From Enterobacter wuhouensis (GTDB lineage Bacteria > Pseudomonadota > Gammaproteobacteria > Enterobacterales > Enterobacteriaceae), in the NCBI RefSeq assembly GCF_004331265.1, contig NZ_SJOO01000002.1, forward strand, positions 186,001-250,000: 64,000 nt of DNA. Reading direction: 5' to 3'. The notes beneath the pieces were generated by a model. The model had not been told where the DNA came from. It saw nothing but the letters and a program-made list of their open reading frames with translations, and ran no database searches. Positions 18,298-28,057 of this stretch are shown one piece after another. Position 1 is the first letter of the stretch, and each line of letters starts with the position of its first letter. The translations under genes and the position numbers were made by a program.

Positions 18298-19587
18298 ATG
18301 ACCCAGGACGATCTCGCCTTCGACAAGCAGCATATCTGGCACCCTTACACCTCCACCACCCGCCCGTTGCCCGTCTACCCCGTGGCCTCGGCCCACGGCT
18401 GCGAGCTGCATCTTGCTACTGGCGAGCGGCTCGTTGACGGGATGTCCTCCTGGTGGGCCGCCATTCACGGGTACAACCACCCGCGCCTGAACGCGGCGAT
18501 GAAGGCGCAGATTGAGCAGATGTCGCACGTGATGTTCGGTGGGATCACCCATCAGCCCGCCGTGGACCTCTGCCGCCGCCTGGTGGCGATGACGCCTGCA
18601 TCACTGGAGTGCGTGTTCCTGGCCGATTCCGGCTCCGTGGCGGTGGAAGTGGCGATGAAAATGGCGCTGCAGTACTGGCACGCGAAGGGCGAAACCCGCC
18701 AGCGGTTCCTCACCTTCCGCAACGGCTATCACGGGGACACCTTCGGGGCGATGTCGGTGTGCGATCCGGACAACTCCATGCACAGCCTGTGGAAGGGCTA
18801 TCTGCCGGAAAATCTGTTTGCCCCGGCCCCGCAGAGCCGCTTCGACGGCGAGTGGGACGAGATGGACATGGTGGGCTTTGCGCGGCTGATGGCGGCTCAT
18901 CGCCATGACATCGCCGCCGTGATTCTGGAGCCGATTGTGCAGGGCGCAGGCGGAATGCGGATGTACCATCCCGAGTGGCTGAGGCGCATTCGCAGGATGT
19001 GCGACCGCGAGGGCATTCTGCTGATTGCCGATGAGATCGCCACCGGCTTTGGCCGCACCGGCAAGCTGTTTGCCTGCGAACATGCGGGCATTGCGCCGGA
19101 TATTCTGTGTCTGGGCAAGGCGCTGACCGGCGGCACCATGACGCTCTCCGCCACGCTCTCGACCCGTCACGTTGCCGACACCATCAGCGACGGCGAGGCG
19201 GGCTGCTTTATGCACGGCCCGACGTTTATGGGCAACCCGCTTGCCTGCGCCGTCGCAAGCGAAAGCCTCGCCATACTGGAGAGCGGCGAGTGGCAAACGC
19301 AGGTCGCGGCGATTGAGGCGCAGCTCAGGCAAGAGTTGGATGCGGCTTCTGCGTCAGAATTCGTCGCGAACGTTCGCGTGCTGGGCGCCATCGGGGTCAT
19401 TGAAACAACGCATCCGGTCAACATGGCGGCGCTGCAGCGCTTCTTCGTTGACCAGGGCGTGTGGGTGCGCCCGTTCGGCAAGCTTATCTACCTGATGCCG
19501 CCGTACAGCATCGCGCCGGAACAGCTGCGTCAATTAACCGACGCGGTCGTAACAGCCGTTAACATTCCCGCGCATTTCACGATGTAA
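18298..19587 (+). CDS. bioA: Adenosylmethionine-8-amino-7-oxononanoate aminotransferase
   Basis: Class III PLP aminotransferase that uses SAM as amino donor to make 7,8-diaminopelargonic acid. Visible are [16 protein letters not shown] near residue 47, the phosphate-binding [12 protein letters not shown] near 110, [14 protein letters not shown] near 243, and the PLP lysine in [10 protein letters not shown] (K274). The frame is open further upstream through the operator, but ATG 18298 gives 429 residues as in E. coli and lies just after the BirA site. It is transcribed alone, divergently from bioBFCD. Confidence 0.97.
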   Translation: MTQDDLAFDKQHIWHPYTSTTRPLPVYPVASAHGCELHLATGERLVDGMSSWWAAIHGYNHPRLNAAMKAQIEQMSHVMFGGITHQPAVDLCRRLVAMTPASLECVFLADSGSVAVEVAMKMALQYWHAKGETRQRFLTFRNGYHGDTFGAMSVCDPDNSMHSLWKGYLPENLFAPAPQSRFDGEWDEMDMVGFARLMAAHRHDIAAVILEPIVQGAGGMRMYHPEWLRRIRRMCDREGILLIADEIATGFGRTGKLFACEHAGIAPDILCLGKALTGGTMTLSATLSTRHVADTISDGEAGCFMHGPTFMGNPLACAVASESLAILESGEWQTQVAAIEAQLRQELDAASASEFVANVRVLGAIGVIETTHPVNMAALQRFFVDQGVWVRPFGKLIYLMPPYSIAPEQLRQLTDAVVTAVNIPAHFTM

Positions 19588-19635
19588 CCCTATGCATTAC
19601 ACTTGCTGAACGAGCGATCAACGAGGGTAAACCGT

Positions 19636-20112
19636 ATGAAAATCATCAGTAAAGATCTGCGCGACGGCGAAAAGCTGCCGGAGCGCCACGTTTTCAACGG
19701 CATGGGCTATCAGGGAGACAATATCTCCCCGCACCTGGCGTGGGACGAGGTTCCCGCCGGAACCAAAAGCTTTGTCGTGACCTGCTACGATCCGGACGCA
19801 CCAACTGGCTCCGGCTGGTGGCACTGGATTGTGGCGAACCTGCCTGCCGACACGCGCGTGCTGCCGCAGGGTTCCGGTTCAGACCTGGTTGCCCTGCCTG
19901 AAGGAGCCATTCAGACGCGCACCGATTTTGGTAAAGCGGGCTACGGCGGCGCGGCGCCGCCAAAAGGGGAAACCCACCGCTATATCTTCACGGTGCACGC
20001 GCTGGATGTGGAGAAGATCGAGGTCGATGAAGGCGCAAGCGGCGCGATGGTCGGGTTTAACGTGCATTTCCATTCGCTTGGCAGCGCGTCGATTACGGCG
20101 ATGTATTCGTAA
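19636..20112 (+). CDS. ybhB: YbhB, PEBP/Raf kinase inhibitor-like protein
   Basis: Cytoplasmic protein of the phosphatidylethanolamine-binding protein family, 158 residues. The ligand-pocket motifs are CYDPDAPTGSGWWHWIV near residue 52 and the C-terminal GFNVHFHSLGSASI. E. coli YbhB has a known structure, and a role in kinase inhibition was suggested by analogy with rat PEBP, but its physiological ligand is not settled. The start at 19636 follows GAGGG and gives the E. coli length; a GTG- or TTG-type extension upstream is not supported. It converges with hutH across the inverted repeat. Confidence 0.93.
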   Translation: MKIISKDLRDGEKLPERHVFNGMGYQGDNISPHLAWDEVPAGTKSFVVTCYDPDAPTGSGWWHWIVANLPADTRVLPQGSGSDLVALPEGAIQTRTDFGKAGYGGAAPPKGETHRYIFTVHALDVEKIEVDEGASGAMVGFNVHFHSLGSASITAMYS

Positions 20113-20126
20113 TAGTGTGGGCTGAT

Positions 20127-20210
20127 GCCCTCACCCCGGCCCTCTCCCACAGGGAGAGGGAGAAAACCGGGCAATTCCCTCTCCCTGTGGGAGAGGGTTA
20201 GGGTGAGGGC
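20127..20210. repeat. Long inverted repeat (CCCTCACCC family), copy 2, full
   Basis: Left arm GCCCTCACCCCGGCCCTCTC continues CCACAGGGAGAGGGAG (20127-20162). Right arm TTCCCTCTCCCTGTGGGAGA continues GGGTTAGGGTGAGGGC (20175-20210). The two arms are inverted copies separated by about 12 bases, so the whole could fold into one long stem. It fills the gap between converging ybhB and hutH, 8 bp from the hutH stop. Confidence 0.85.
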
Positions 20211-20217
20211 AAAAAAA

Positions 20218-21738
20218 TCACAACACCGGCGGCAACAACCCTACCAGCCGCCCCTCTTCCAGAAGCTGCATCGCCTTATCAATATCCGGCGCAAAGAAGC
20301 GGTCGTCATCGTAGTGCGATACATGCTCGCGCAGCGCCTGACGCGCCTGCTCCAGCAGCGGGCTGGATTTTAGCCCTTCGCGCAGGTCGATACCCTGACA
20401 CGCCGCCAGCCACTCAACGGCCAACACGCCGCGGGTGTTGGAGGCCATCTCCCACAGGCGACGCCCGGCAGCCGGGGCCATCGAAACGTGATCTTCCTGG
20501 TTCGCTGACGTTGGCAGGCTGTCCACGCTGTGCGGATGCGACAGCGCTTTGTTCTCGCTCGCCAGCGCTGCGGCCGTCACCTGCGCAATCATAAAGCCCG
20601 AGTTGACCCCGCCGTTGCGCACCAGGAACGGCGGCAGCTGGGACATATGTTTGTCCATCATCAGCGCGATACGACGCTCGGACAACGCGCCCACCTCGGC
20701 AATCGCCAGCGCGAGGTTATCCGCCGCCATCGCCACCGGCTCGGCGTGGAAGTTACCGCCGGAGACCACCTCGTTTTCCTCGGCGAACACCAGCGGGTTA
20801 TCGGACACCGCGTTGGCCTCCACCAGCAGCACCTCTGCCGCCTGACGCAGCTGCGTCAGGCACGCGCCCATCACCTGCGGCTGGCAGCGCAGGGAATACG
20901 GGTCCTGCACCTTCTCGCAGTTATGGTGTGAATCGGCAATTTCGCTGGTGTCGGTAAGCACGTGACGATACATCGCGGCGGCATCGATCTGCCCGCGCTG
21001 ACCGCGCACCTCGTGAATTCGCGCATCGAACGGGCGACGCGAGCCCAGCACGGCTTCGGTGGTCAGCGCACCGCACACCACCGCCGAGGCAAACAGATCT
21101 TCCGCTTCAAACAGGCCGCGCAGCGCGAAAGCAGTCGATGCCTGCGTACCGTTCAGCAGCGCCAGCCCCTCTTTCGCCGCCAGCGTGATCGGCGCCAGGC
21201 CCGCTTTTTGCAACGCCTCCTTCGCAGGAAGCCACTCGCCCTGCCAGCGCGCCTGGCCTTCGCCGAGCAGCAGCAGCGACATGTGCGCCAGCGGCGCAAG
21301 ATCGCCGGATGCCCCAACGGAACCTTTCGCCGGGATCCACGGATAAACATCCGCATTGACCAGCGCCATCAGCGCCTGGATCACGCTCAGGCGAATGCCG
21401 GAGAAACCGCGCGCCAGGCTGTTGATTTTGAGCACCATCATCAGGCGAACAATGTCGTCATCCAGCGGCTGACCCACGCCCGCGGCATGCGACAGCACCA
21501 GCGAACGCTGTAAGTTTTCCAGATCGTGCGTGGCGATGCGGGTCTGCGCCAGCAGCCCAAAGCCGGTGTTAATCCCGTAGGCGGTGCGCCCCTCGGCCAC
21601 AATCGCCTCCACGCAGGCTACGCTGTCGTTAATGGCCGCGTGCGCGCTGTCATCCAGCGAGAGCGTAACCGGTTGACGCCAGACGCTGCGCAGCTGCGTG
21701 AGCGTCAGCGAGCCGGGAATGAGTGTTAATGCATTCAT
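20218..21738 (-). CDS. hutH: Histidine ammonia-lyase
   Basis: First enzyme of histidine degradation, deaminating histidine to urocanate. The self-formed MIO electrophile comes from A143-S144-G145 in [14 protein letters not shown]. Other family regions are YGINTGFG near residue 54 and [14 protein letters not shown] near 280. At 506 residues it has the usual length of enterobacterial HutH. Its start overlaps the hutU stop by 1 bp, so hutU-hutH form one operon read from the HutC/NAC-controlled promoter near 23460. Confidence 0.97.
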   Translation of the reverse strand: MNALTLIPGSLTLTQLRSVWRQPVTLSLDDSAHAAINDSVACVEAIVAEGRTAYGINTGFGLLAQTRIATHDLENLQRSLVLSHAAGVGQPLDDDIVRLMMVLKINSLARGFSGIRLSVIQALMALVNADVYPWIPAKGSVGASGDLAPLAHMSLLLLGEGQARWQGEWLPAKEALQKAGLAPITLAAKEGLALLNGTQASTAFALRGLFEAEDLFASAVVCGALTTEAVLGSRRPFDARIHEVRGQRGQIDAAAMYRHVLTDTSEIADSHHNCEKVQDPYSLRCQPQVMGACLTQLRQAAEVLLVEANAVSDNPLVFAEENEVVSGGNFHAEPVAMAADNLALAIAEVGALSERRIALMMDKHMSQLPPFLVRNGGVNSGFMIAQVTAAALASENKALSHPHSVDSLPTSANQEDHVSMAPAAGRRLWEMASNTRGVLAVEWLAACQGIDLREGLKSSPLLEQARQALREHVSHYDDDRFFAPDIDKAMQLLEEGRLVGLLPPVL

Positions 21739-23423
21739 TATTGCTTTCCTTGTGTGGCAGGGATCATCGGCAGGTTCAGCCCCTGCTCTTTGGCACAGTC
21801 AATGGCAATCTCATAACCCGCATCCGCATGGCGCATCACGCCGGTAGCCGGGTCGTTGTGCAGCACGCGAGCGATACGCGCGGCGGCTTCGTCGGTTCCG
21901 TCGCAAACGATGACCATCCCCGAATGCTGGGAGAAACCCATCCCGACGCCGCCGCCGTGGTGCAGCGACACCCAGGTCGCGCCGCTGGCGGTATTCAGCA
22001 GGGCGTTCAGCAGCGGCCAGTCGGACACGGCATCGGAGCCGTCGCGCATGGCTTCGGTTTCGCGGTTCGGACTGGCGACGGAGCCGGAGTCCAGATGGTC
22101 GCGGCCAATAACGATCGGCGCGGACACTTCACCACTGCGCACCATTTCGTTAAAGGCGAGGCCCAGCTTTTGCCGCCACTCCAGCCCAACCCAGCAGATA
22201 CGCGCCGGCAGGCCCTGGAAGTTAATGCGCTCGCGGGCCATGTCCAGCCAGCGGTGCAGGTGTTCGTCGTCGGCGACGATCTCCTTCACTTTGGCGTCAG
22301 TTTTGTAGATGTCCTCCGGGTCGCCGGACAGGGCAACCCAGCGGAACGGTCCAATGCCGCGGCAGAACAGCGGGCGGATGTAGGCCGGAACGAATCCCGG
22401 GAAGTCGAACGCGTTACTTACGCCCATCTCTTTCGCCATCTGGCGGATGTTGTTGCCGTAGTCAAAGGTCGGAATGCCCATCTGGCTAAAGGCCAGCATG
22501 GCGGAGACGTGTTCCGCCATGGATTCTTTGGCGGCAAGCACCGTCCCTTCCGGATCGGTTTCCGCTTTTTGCTGATAGCCTTCCCACGTCCAGCCTTTTG
22601 GCAGATAGCCGTGCAGCGGATCGTGGGCGCTGGTCTGGTCGGTGACCAGATCCGGGCGCACGCCGCGGGCGACGAGCTGCGGGAGAATGTCCGCCGCGTT
22701 GCCGCACAGGGCAATCGACATGGCTTTGCCTTCGGAGGTGTATTTTTTGATGCGCGCCAGCGCGTCGTCCAGGTCGGTGGCCTGTTCATCGACGTAGCGG
22801 GTACGCAGGCGGAAATCAATGCGGCTCTGCTGGCATTCAATGTTCAGCGAGCACGCACCGGCAAGCGTGGCGGCCAGCGGCTGCGCGCCGCCCATGCCGC
22901 CAAGACCCGCGGTGAGCACCCAGCGGCCTTTGAGCGAGCCGTTATAGTGCTGGCGACCCGCCTCGACGAAGGTTTCGTAGGTGCCCTGCACAATCCCCTG
23001 GCTGCCGATGTAGATCCAGCTTCCCGCCGTCATCTGGCCGTACATCGCCAGCCCTCTGGCATCCAGCTCGTTGAAGTGCTCCCAGGTCGCCCAGTGCGGC
23101 ACCAGGTTAGAGTTGGCAATCAGCACGCGCGGCGCATTCTTGTGGGTTTTGAATACGCCAACCGGCTTGCCGGACTGCACCAGCAGGGTTTCGTCGGATT
23201 CAAGGTTGGTGAGGGACTCAACAATGGCGTCATAGCATTCCCAGTTGCGCGCGGCGCGGCCTATGCCACCGTAGACCACCAGCTCGTGGGGGTTTTCCGC
23301 TACCTCAGGATCAAGGTTGTTCATCAACATGCGCAGCGGGGCTTCGGTGAGCCAGCTTTTGGCGGTGAGGGTGGTGCCGCGCGGCGCGCGGACATCCTGC
23401 TGGCGGTATTTACCTGACGACAT
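21738..23423 (-). CDS. hutU: Urocanate hydratase
   Basis: Second histidine-degradation enzyme, using tightly bound NAD+ as electrophile to convert urocanate to imidazolone propionate. It has 561 residues starting [16 protein letters not shown]. The codons upstream in frame would run through the HutC operator and are rejected. Visible family stretches are [15 protein letters not shown] near residue 46, the NAD-site glycines in [18 protein letters not shown] near 164-181, and [15 protein letters not shown] near 395. It is the first gene of hutUH. Confidence 0.96.
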   Translation of the reverse strand: MSSGKYRQQDVRAPRGTTLTAKSWLTEAPLRMLMNNLDPEVAENPHELVVYGGIGRAARNWECYDAIVESLTNLESDETLLVQSGKPVGVFKTHKNAPRVLIANSNLVPHWATWEHFNELDARGLAMYGQMTAGSWIYIGSQGIVQGTYETFVEAGRQHYNGSLKGRWVLTAGLGGMGGAQPLAATLAGACSLNIECQQSRIDFRLRTRYVDEQATDLDDALARIKKYTSEGKAMSIALCGNAADILPQLVARGVRPDLVTDQTSAHDPLHGYLPKGWTWEGYQQKAETDPEGTVLAAKESMAEHVSAMLAFSQMGIPTFDYGNNIRQMAKEMGVSNAFDFPGFVPAYIRPLFCRGIGPFRWVALSGDPEDIYKTDAKVKEIVADDEHLHRWLDMARERINFQGLPARICWVGLEWRQKLGLAFNEMVRSGEVSAPIVIGRDHLDSGSVASPNRETEAMRDGSDAVSDWPLLNALLNTASGATWVSLHHGGGVGMGFSQHSGMVIVCDGTDEAAARIARVLHNDPATGVMRHADAGYEIAIDCAKEQGLNLPMIPATQGKQ

Positions 23424-23464
23424 TGTGTGCTCCTCATACGGGACAGATGATGTATTTAGATATA

Positions 23465-23478
23465 CTTGTATAGACAAG
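23465..23478. promoter_or_regulatory. HutC operator of hutUH
   Basis: CTTGTATAGACAAG is a near-perfect palindrome about 40 bp before hutU, and its core TTGTATAGACA recurs before hutI (26485-26495). In Klebsiella the HutC repressor binds such sites and is released by urocanate. Confidence 0.8.
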
Positions 23479-23507
23479 CACACACAAGGCAGCATTTAAC
23501 AAAAAAG

Positions 23508-23522
23508 ATACAATTTTGCTAT
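23508..23522 (-). promoter_or_regulatory. NAC-type activator site upstream of hutU
   Basis: On the minus strand the sequence reads ATAGCAAAATTGTAT, an exact ATA-N6-TNGTAT, the form recognised by the nitrogen assimilation control protein. It lies about 45 bp beyond the HutC operator. This matches the Klebsiella hutUH arrangement, where NAC activates from near -64. A weak CRP-like GTGATCGCTAACG is slightly further upstream (about 23527-23542). Confidence 0.6.
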
Positions 23523-23550
23523 ATTGCGTTAGCGATCACGCTTATAAAAC

Positions 23551-24288
23551 TTATGACATGAAGTGGCCCTGCAGCCGGTAGCGGTTACCGGGAAACAGCA
23601 GCCTGGCATGGGACACAATCTGCGAAGATGACCATGTGCGGCGGCGGATCAGCAGGCACGGGTCGTGCTCTTTAATCCGCAGCAGATCGCACTCCTGCGG
23701 CGTGGCGCGTACCGCTTCTACGATGTGCTCCCCTTCCGTCAGCGGCGCAACAAGCGAGAGATAGGCGTGCGGCGTGGTCTGGGTGTAATCCTGATTCAGA
23801 TAGTCCGGCACGCGCCCGGCGTTGACGCAGCGGTCTTCAATCTGCACCGGAATGTCGTTCTCGTAATGCACCATCACCGAATGAAAAATGCGGGTTCCTT
23901 CTTTGACGTTAAGCTCCAACGCCTGCTCGGCGCTGGCCAGCGTCTCCTCGAGCATCAGCACCTCGCAGCGGTGCTGATGGTTTCGCGCGGCAATTTCGTC
24001 CGCAATGCTGCGGATCTCAAAGAGCGCCGACTGTCCTTTTGGCTCGGCAACAAAGGTGCCGACGCCCTGCAGACGCACCAGCAGCCCTTCGTCGGTAAGC
24101 TCACGCAGCGCCCGGTTGATGGTCATCCGGCTAAAGCCAAATTGCGCCACCAGCTCCGCCTCCGACGGAATGCGATCGTGCGGACGCCAGACGCCCGCCG
24201 CGATTTTTTCGCTGATCGCCTGCTTCACCTTCTCGTAGAAAGGCGCGGGAGGGCTCGGTTGCGACAGGGGCGAGCGTGAAAACATCAT
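23551..24288 (-). CDS. hutC: Histidine utilisation repressor HutC
   Basis: GntR-family repressor of the hut genes, 245 residues. The N-terminal winged helix covers about residues 15-85 (IPSEAELVAQFGFSRMTIN is the recognition part). The C-terminal UTRA domain, which binds urocanate, covers about 95-240. It is last in hutI-hutG-hutC, 16 nt after hutG, so it is autoregulated through the operator at 26484. Its stop is only 70 bp from the HutC operator of the hutUH promoter. Confidence 0.95.
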   Translation of the reverse strand: MMFSRSPLSQPSPPAPFYEKVKQAISEKIAAGVWRPHDRIPSEAELVAQFGFSRMTINRALRELTDEGLLVRLQGVGTFVAEPKGQSALFEIRSIADEIAARNHQHRCEVLMLEETLASAEQALELNVKEGTRIFHSVMVHYENDIPVQIEDRCVNAGRVPDYLNQDYTQTTPHAYLSLVAPLTEGEHIVEAVRATPQECDLLRIKEHDPCLLIRRRTWSSSQIVSHARLLFPGNRYRLQGHFMS

Positions 24289-24304
24289 GACTCCTTACAG
24301 GGTG

Positions 24305-25243
24305 TTATGCCCACCAGTGAGCAATTTGCCAGGCCAGACGGGCGGCGAGTTTTGCCCCCTGCCCGTCCCGATCGTACTGCGGGTTAAACTCTACCAGATC
24401 GGCAGCCTGCAGCTTTCCGCTGCGGCAGATTTTTTCAATGACCGGCATGAGATCAAGCGCCGGTACGCCTAACGCTGCAGGCGCGGAGACCGCGGGCATT
24501 TCGCCTGCGGGCAGCACGTCCAGGTCGACGGTCAGATATACGCGGTCGGCCTGCGCCAGCACCGTTTCGAGCGACGACAGCGCCTCGCGGCGAAAATGAA
24601 GGTCCTCCACCAGCGTAACGTTCAGGCGTTCCGCCTCGTCCCACAGCGCCTGGGTATTCGCCGCGCGGCTTACGCCAAAACAGGCGTACTGAAATTCCCG
24701 CCCGCGTTCATCGCAGTAGCGCGCCAGCTGGCGAAACGGGGTCCCGGAGGTTGCGCGATCGGCGTTGCGCAGATCCAGATGCGCATCAAGATTAATCACC
24801 GCCACGCGCACGTTCGAAAAGGCTTCCAGCACGGCGCGACCGTGCGCCCAGGCGGTTTCATGTCCCCCGCCGAACACCAGCGTGCGCATACCGGCCTGCT
24901 GGCACGCGATCACCGCATCGCTTAACGCCTGCTGCGCCGCTTCCAGCTCATCGCCTTCAACGAAAATGGTGCCCATATCCGCAAGCCGTTCATGTCCCTG
25001 ATGGCTGGCCATGTTCGCCAGCGCCTTGCGTAGCACGTCGGGCGCCTCTGCGGCTCCTGGCCTGCCGTGATTGCGCCTGACTCCCGCATCACATTCAAAG
25101 CCTATCAACGCAATGCCTGACGAAAGCGGGATGAACTGCGCCTGCCGGTGCAGGGTCTGGAAAATACGCCTGGCGTTGCTGGCTTCGGCGCTGTCGTCAC
25201 GCCCCTGCCAGACGTCAGGTGATACGGGTTGCCACAGCCTCAT
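24305..25243 (-). CDS. hutG: Formimidoylglutamase
   Basis: Arginase-family, Mn2+-dependent enzyme hydrolysing formiminoglutamate to glutamate and formamide, the last step of the pathway. The metal ligands are visible as GGGHETAW (H128), NLDAHLDLR (D153, H155, D157) and [10 protein letters not shown]. Its length of 312 residues is typical. It overlaps hutI by 4 bp (25240-25243) and precedes hutC, so it belongs to the second hut transcription unit. Confidence 0.95.
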   Translation of the reverse strand: MRLWQPVSPDVWQGRDDSAEASNARRIFQTLHRQAQFIPLSSGIALIGFECDAGVRRNHGRPGAAEAPDVLRKALANMASHQGHERLADMGTIFVEGDELEAAQQALSDAVIACQQAGMRTLVFGGGHETAWAHGRAVLEAFSNVRVAVINLDAHLDLRNADRATSGTPFRQLARYCDERGREFQYACFGVSRAANTQALWDEAERLNVTLVEDLHFRREALSSLETVLAQADRVYLTVDLDVLPAGEMPAVSAPAALGVPALDLMPVIEKICRSGKLQAADLVEFNPQYDRDGQGAKLAARLAWQIAHWWA

Positions 25244-26463
25244 ACCGCGGTTCCTCGAAATACGCGCTGATACAACGGATTACGTCCCGGTTCGTAGACC
25301 ATCTCCACCGGGTTTTGCGCATCCCAGACGATAAAATCGGCGACGTATCCGGCCCGCAGCTGCCCGTGCGTCTCGCCGCGCCCCAGGGCCTTCGCGGCAT
25401 GCCGCGTCACGCCGGCCCAGGCTTCCTCTGGCGTGAGGCCAAACTGCACGCAGGCCATGTTCATCGCCAGATGAATGCTGGCAAAGGGGCTGGTCCCCGG
25501 GTTGTAGTCGGTGGCGACCGCCATTGGCACGCCATATTTGCGGAGCTGCGCAACTGGCGGCCGCTGGCGCTCCTGAAGAAAATAGAAGGCACCGGGCAAC
25601 AGCACGGCAACGGTACCGCTTTGCGCCATCGCCTGAACGCCAGATTCATCAAGGTATTCGATATGGTCCGCAGAAAGGCCTTCATAGCGGCTGACCAGCG
25701 CCGCGCCGCCCAGATTCGACAGCTGCTCCACGTGCCCTTTCACCGGAATACCCAGCGCGGTTGCCGCCTGGAAAACCCGCTCGGTTTGTGCAGGCGTGAA
25801 GCCAACCTTTTCACAAAAGACGTCCACCGCGTCGAATAACGCCTTCTGCCACAGCGCGGGGATAATCTCGTCGCACACCCGCGTGATATAGGCGTCGGGC
25901 TCCTGCCGGTATTCCGCCGGAACCGCATGCGCAGCGAGGAGCGTAGGGCTGATGTCGATCGGATTGTTCAGGCCCAGCTGGCGGGCGACCTGCAGCATCT
26001 TCTCTTCGGCATCGGCGTTCAGCCCGTATCCCGATTTGATTTCAACGGTCGTGACGCCTTCGTTCATCAGACGTTCAAGACGGCTTTGCGCAACGTTCAG
26101 CAGGGCATCAGGTGAGCTGCCGCGCGTGGCCGTCACGGTGGCGTTGATTCCACCGCCCTGCTCGCTGATTGTCTGGTATGAAACGCCATTGAGACGCTGC
26201 TCCCATTCCGCCGCGCGATCGCCGCCGAAAATCAGATGGGTATGGCAGTCGATCAGGCCCGGCGTCACCAGCCGTCCGCCGAGATCGACGCCGTTGCGAT
26301 GTCCCGCGGGAATATCGGACTCGGGAATTACGGCCAGGATGGTCTGGCCTCGAACCACCAACGCGTATTGCTCTCTCAGGCCGTACGGCGCGGGGTCATC
26401 TGCAACCATTGTTGCCAGTCGCGCATTTCGCCATATCACATCGTCGGGATGAAGCTGCTGCAT
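25240..26463 (-). CDS. hutI: Imidazolonepropionase
   Basis: Amidohydrolase-superfamily metalloenzyme that opens the imidazolone ring to formiminoglutamate. Metal-binding [11 protein letters not shown] is near residue 79, [11 protein letters not shown] near 180, and the [11 protein letters not shown] stretch near 240. Three ATGs lie in frame (26496, 26469, 26463). The last is best spaced from a GTGGA and gives 407 residues, near the Klebsiella length. The exact start among the last two is uncertain. It is the first gene of hutIGC. Confidence 0.93.
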   Translation of the reverse strand: MQQLHPDDVIWRNARLATMVADDPAPYGLREQYALVVRGQTILAVIPESDIPAGHRNGVDLGGRLVTPGLIDCHTHLIFGGDRAAEWEQRLNGVSYQTISEQGGGINATVTATRGSSPDALLNVAQSRLERLMNEGVTTVEIKSGYGLNADAEEKMLQVARQLGLNNPIDISPTLLAAHAVPAEYRQEPDAYITRVCDEIIPALWQKALFDAVDVFCEKVGFTPAQTERVFQAATALGIPVKGHVEQLSNLGGAALVSRYEGLSADHIEYLDESGVQAMAQSGTVAVLLPGAFYFLQERQRPPVAQLRKYGVPMAVATDYNPGTSPFASIHLAMNMACVQFGLTPEEAWAGVTRHAAKALGRGETHGQLRAGYVADFIVWDAQNPVEMVYEPGRNPLYQRVFRGTAV

Positions 26464-26483
26464 GGGCATTCCACTTGTCATGG

Positions 26484-26497
26484 GTTGTATAGACATT
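26484..26497. promoter_or_regulatory. HutC operator of hutIGC
   Basis: GTTGTATAGACATT shares the core TTGTATAGACA with the operator at hutU but with a poorer outer match. It lies about 20 bp upstream of hutI and would let HutC control its own operon. Confidence 0.7.
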
Positions 26498-26618
26498 TAT
26501 TTTCATCTGCTGCCTGCTGTCAACCGCCTTTCGCGAATATGTTATTTATTTGTGATGAATTTCCCGCGTGCTGCGCGGGAAAATGCAACTTTTACCCTTT
26601 TTATCTTCCCGTTTCGCT

Positions 26619-26639
26619 CAACTTAGTATAAAAAAGCAG
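26619..26639 (-). other. Bacteriophage lambda attB-like attachment site
   Basis: On the minus strand the 15-bp lambda core GCTTTTTTATACTAA is present without a mismatch (26623-26637). Extending to the 21-bp minimal attB, 20 positions agree; the only difference is the base just after the core (G instead of C). As in E. coli it lies just upstream of ybhC, 48 bp from its start. The site is unoccupied here. Confidence 0.88.
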
Positions 26640-26686
26640 GCTATTTCGTCTATCCAATAAAGACTTGCATACCCAGGAGCTTCACC

Positions 26687-27970
26687 TTGAATATTTCCAG
26701 GATTTCCCGTCTGGCGTTAGCACTCGCCTTTGGCGCGACATTATCCGCCTGTAGTTCAACCCCACCGGATCAGCAGCCTTCTGAGCAGGTTGCGCCGGGC
26801 ACGGCGTCCCGCCCGATCCTGTCAGCGGGAGAAGCGAAGAACTTCACCCGTGCGAACTACTTCTCGGCGATGGATCCAAAGGCAACCCCGTGGACCCCTT
26901 CTTCTATTACTCTGCCGAAACAGCCTAACTTCGTTGTTGGGCCGGCAGGTGCGCAGGGCGTAACGCATACCTCTATTCAGGCTGCGGTCGACGCTGCCAT
27001 CACCAAACACAGCGCATCACGCCAGTACATTGCGATCCTGCCTGGTGAATACGAAGGTACCGTTTACGTTCCGGCAGCGCCGGGCAGCATCACGATCTAC
27101 GGGATGGGCGAAAAAGCCATCGACGTGAAAATTGGCCTGGCGATTGATTCTGAAATCGACAGCACCACGTGGCGCCATCTGGTGAATCCGGCCGGTAAAT
27201 ATATGCCGGGCAAACCGGCGTGGTACATGTTTGATAACTGCCAGAGCAAGCGTTCCGCCACCATTGGCGTGATGTGCTCCGCCGTGGTCTGGTCCCAGAA
27301 CAATGGCCTGCAGCTGCAGAACCTGACCATTCAGAACACCGTGGGTGACAGCGTTGATGCGGGCAACCATCAGGCCGTAGCGCTGCGTAGCGACGGCGAC
27401 CAGGTGCAAATTAACAACGTGAACATTCTGGGTCGCCAGAACACCTTCTTCGTCACCAACAGCGGCGTGCAGAACACCCTGCAAACGAACCGTCTGACCC
27501 GTACGCTGGTCACTAACAGCTACGTTGAAGGCGACGTGGACCTGGTATCCGGCCGTGGCGCGGTGGTGTTTGATAACACCGATTTCCGCGTGGTGAACTC
27601 GCGCACGCAGCAGGAAGGCTATGTGTTTGCTCCGGCTACGCAGTCAAACCTGTTCTACGGCTTCCTCGCAGTCAATAGCCGCTTCACCGCAGCAGGCGAC
27701 GGCGTCGCACAGCTGGGCCGCTCTCTGGACGTGGACTCTGCGACCAACGGCCAGGTCGTGATCCGCGACAGCGTCATCAACGAAGGCTTCAACATGGCGA
27801 AACCGTGGGCGGATGCCGCTATCTCTAAACGTCCGTTCTCCGGCAATACCGGTGCGGTGGATGATAAGGGGGAGGTGCAGCGCAACCTGAACGACGCTAA
27901 CTTCAACCGCATGTGGGAATACAACAACCGCGGTCTGGGTAGCAAAGTGGTCGCAGAGCCTAAGCAGTAA
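26687..27970 (+). CDS. ybhC: YbhC, outer-membrane lipoprotein of the pectinesterase family
   Basis: Lipoprotein of carbohydrate esterase family 8, 427 residues as in E. coli. A signal peptide with lipobox LSAC places the lipidated Cys at residue 22. The mature domain is a right-handed beta-helix with family stretches QAAVDAA, GDSVDAGNHQAVAL, NILGRQNTFF and YVEGDVDLVSGRGAVVF. E. coli YbhC is an outer-membrane acyl-CoA thioester hydrolase of unclear role, not an active pectinase. The start is TTG at 26687, chosen because CAGGAG lies 7 nt upstream and no ATG or GTG fits the signal peptide. Confidence 0.93.
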   Translation: MNISRISRLALALAFGATLSACSSTPPDQQPSEQVAPGTASRPILSAGEAKNFTRANYFSAMDPKATPWTPSSITLPKQPNFVVGPAGAQGVTHTSIQAAVDAAITKHSASRQYIAILPGEYEGTVYVPAAPGSITIYGMGEKAIDVKIGLAIDSEIDSTTWRHLVNPAGKYMPGKPAWYMFDNCQSKRSATIGVMCSAVVWSQNNGLQLQNLTIQNTVGDSVDAGNHQAVALRSDGDQVQINNVNILGRQNTFFVTNSGVQNTLQTNRLTRTLVTNSYVEGDVDLVSGRGAVVFDNTDFRVVNSRTQQEGYVFAPATQSNLFYGFLAVNSRFTAAGDGVAQLGRSLDVDSATNGQVVIRDSVINEGFNMAKPWADAAISKRPFSGNTGAVDDKGEVQRNLNDANFNRMWEYNNRGLGSKVVAEPKQ

Positions 27971-27977
27971 GCTGTTT

Positions 27978-28011
27978 TGCCGGGTGGCGGCGTCGCCTTA
28001 CCCGGCCTACA
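27978..28011. repeat. REP element after ybhC
   Basis: TGCCGGGTGGCGGCGTCGCC continues TTACCCGGCCTACA. It is the same family as 45573-45606 and sits just before a bidirectional terminator. Confidence 0.82.
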
Positions 28012-28017
28012 AAGATA

Positions 28018-28046
28018 AAAAAACCTCGCATTCGCGAGGTTTTTTG
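28018..28046. terminator. Bidirectional terminator between ybhC and pgl
   Basis: The stem AACCTCGC/GCGAGGTT around ATTC is flanked by A-run and T-run on both sides. It can end both the rightward ybhC transcript and the leftward pgl transcript. Confidence 0.9.
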
Positions 28047-28057
28047 TTTTAAGCCGC

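Noticed and set aside
21723..23417. 564-codon open frame opposite hutU
   Set aside because: It is the mirror of a clear urocanate hydratase gene in high-GC DNA. The translation is Arg/His/Val-rich without any family motif or ribosome binding site.
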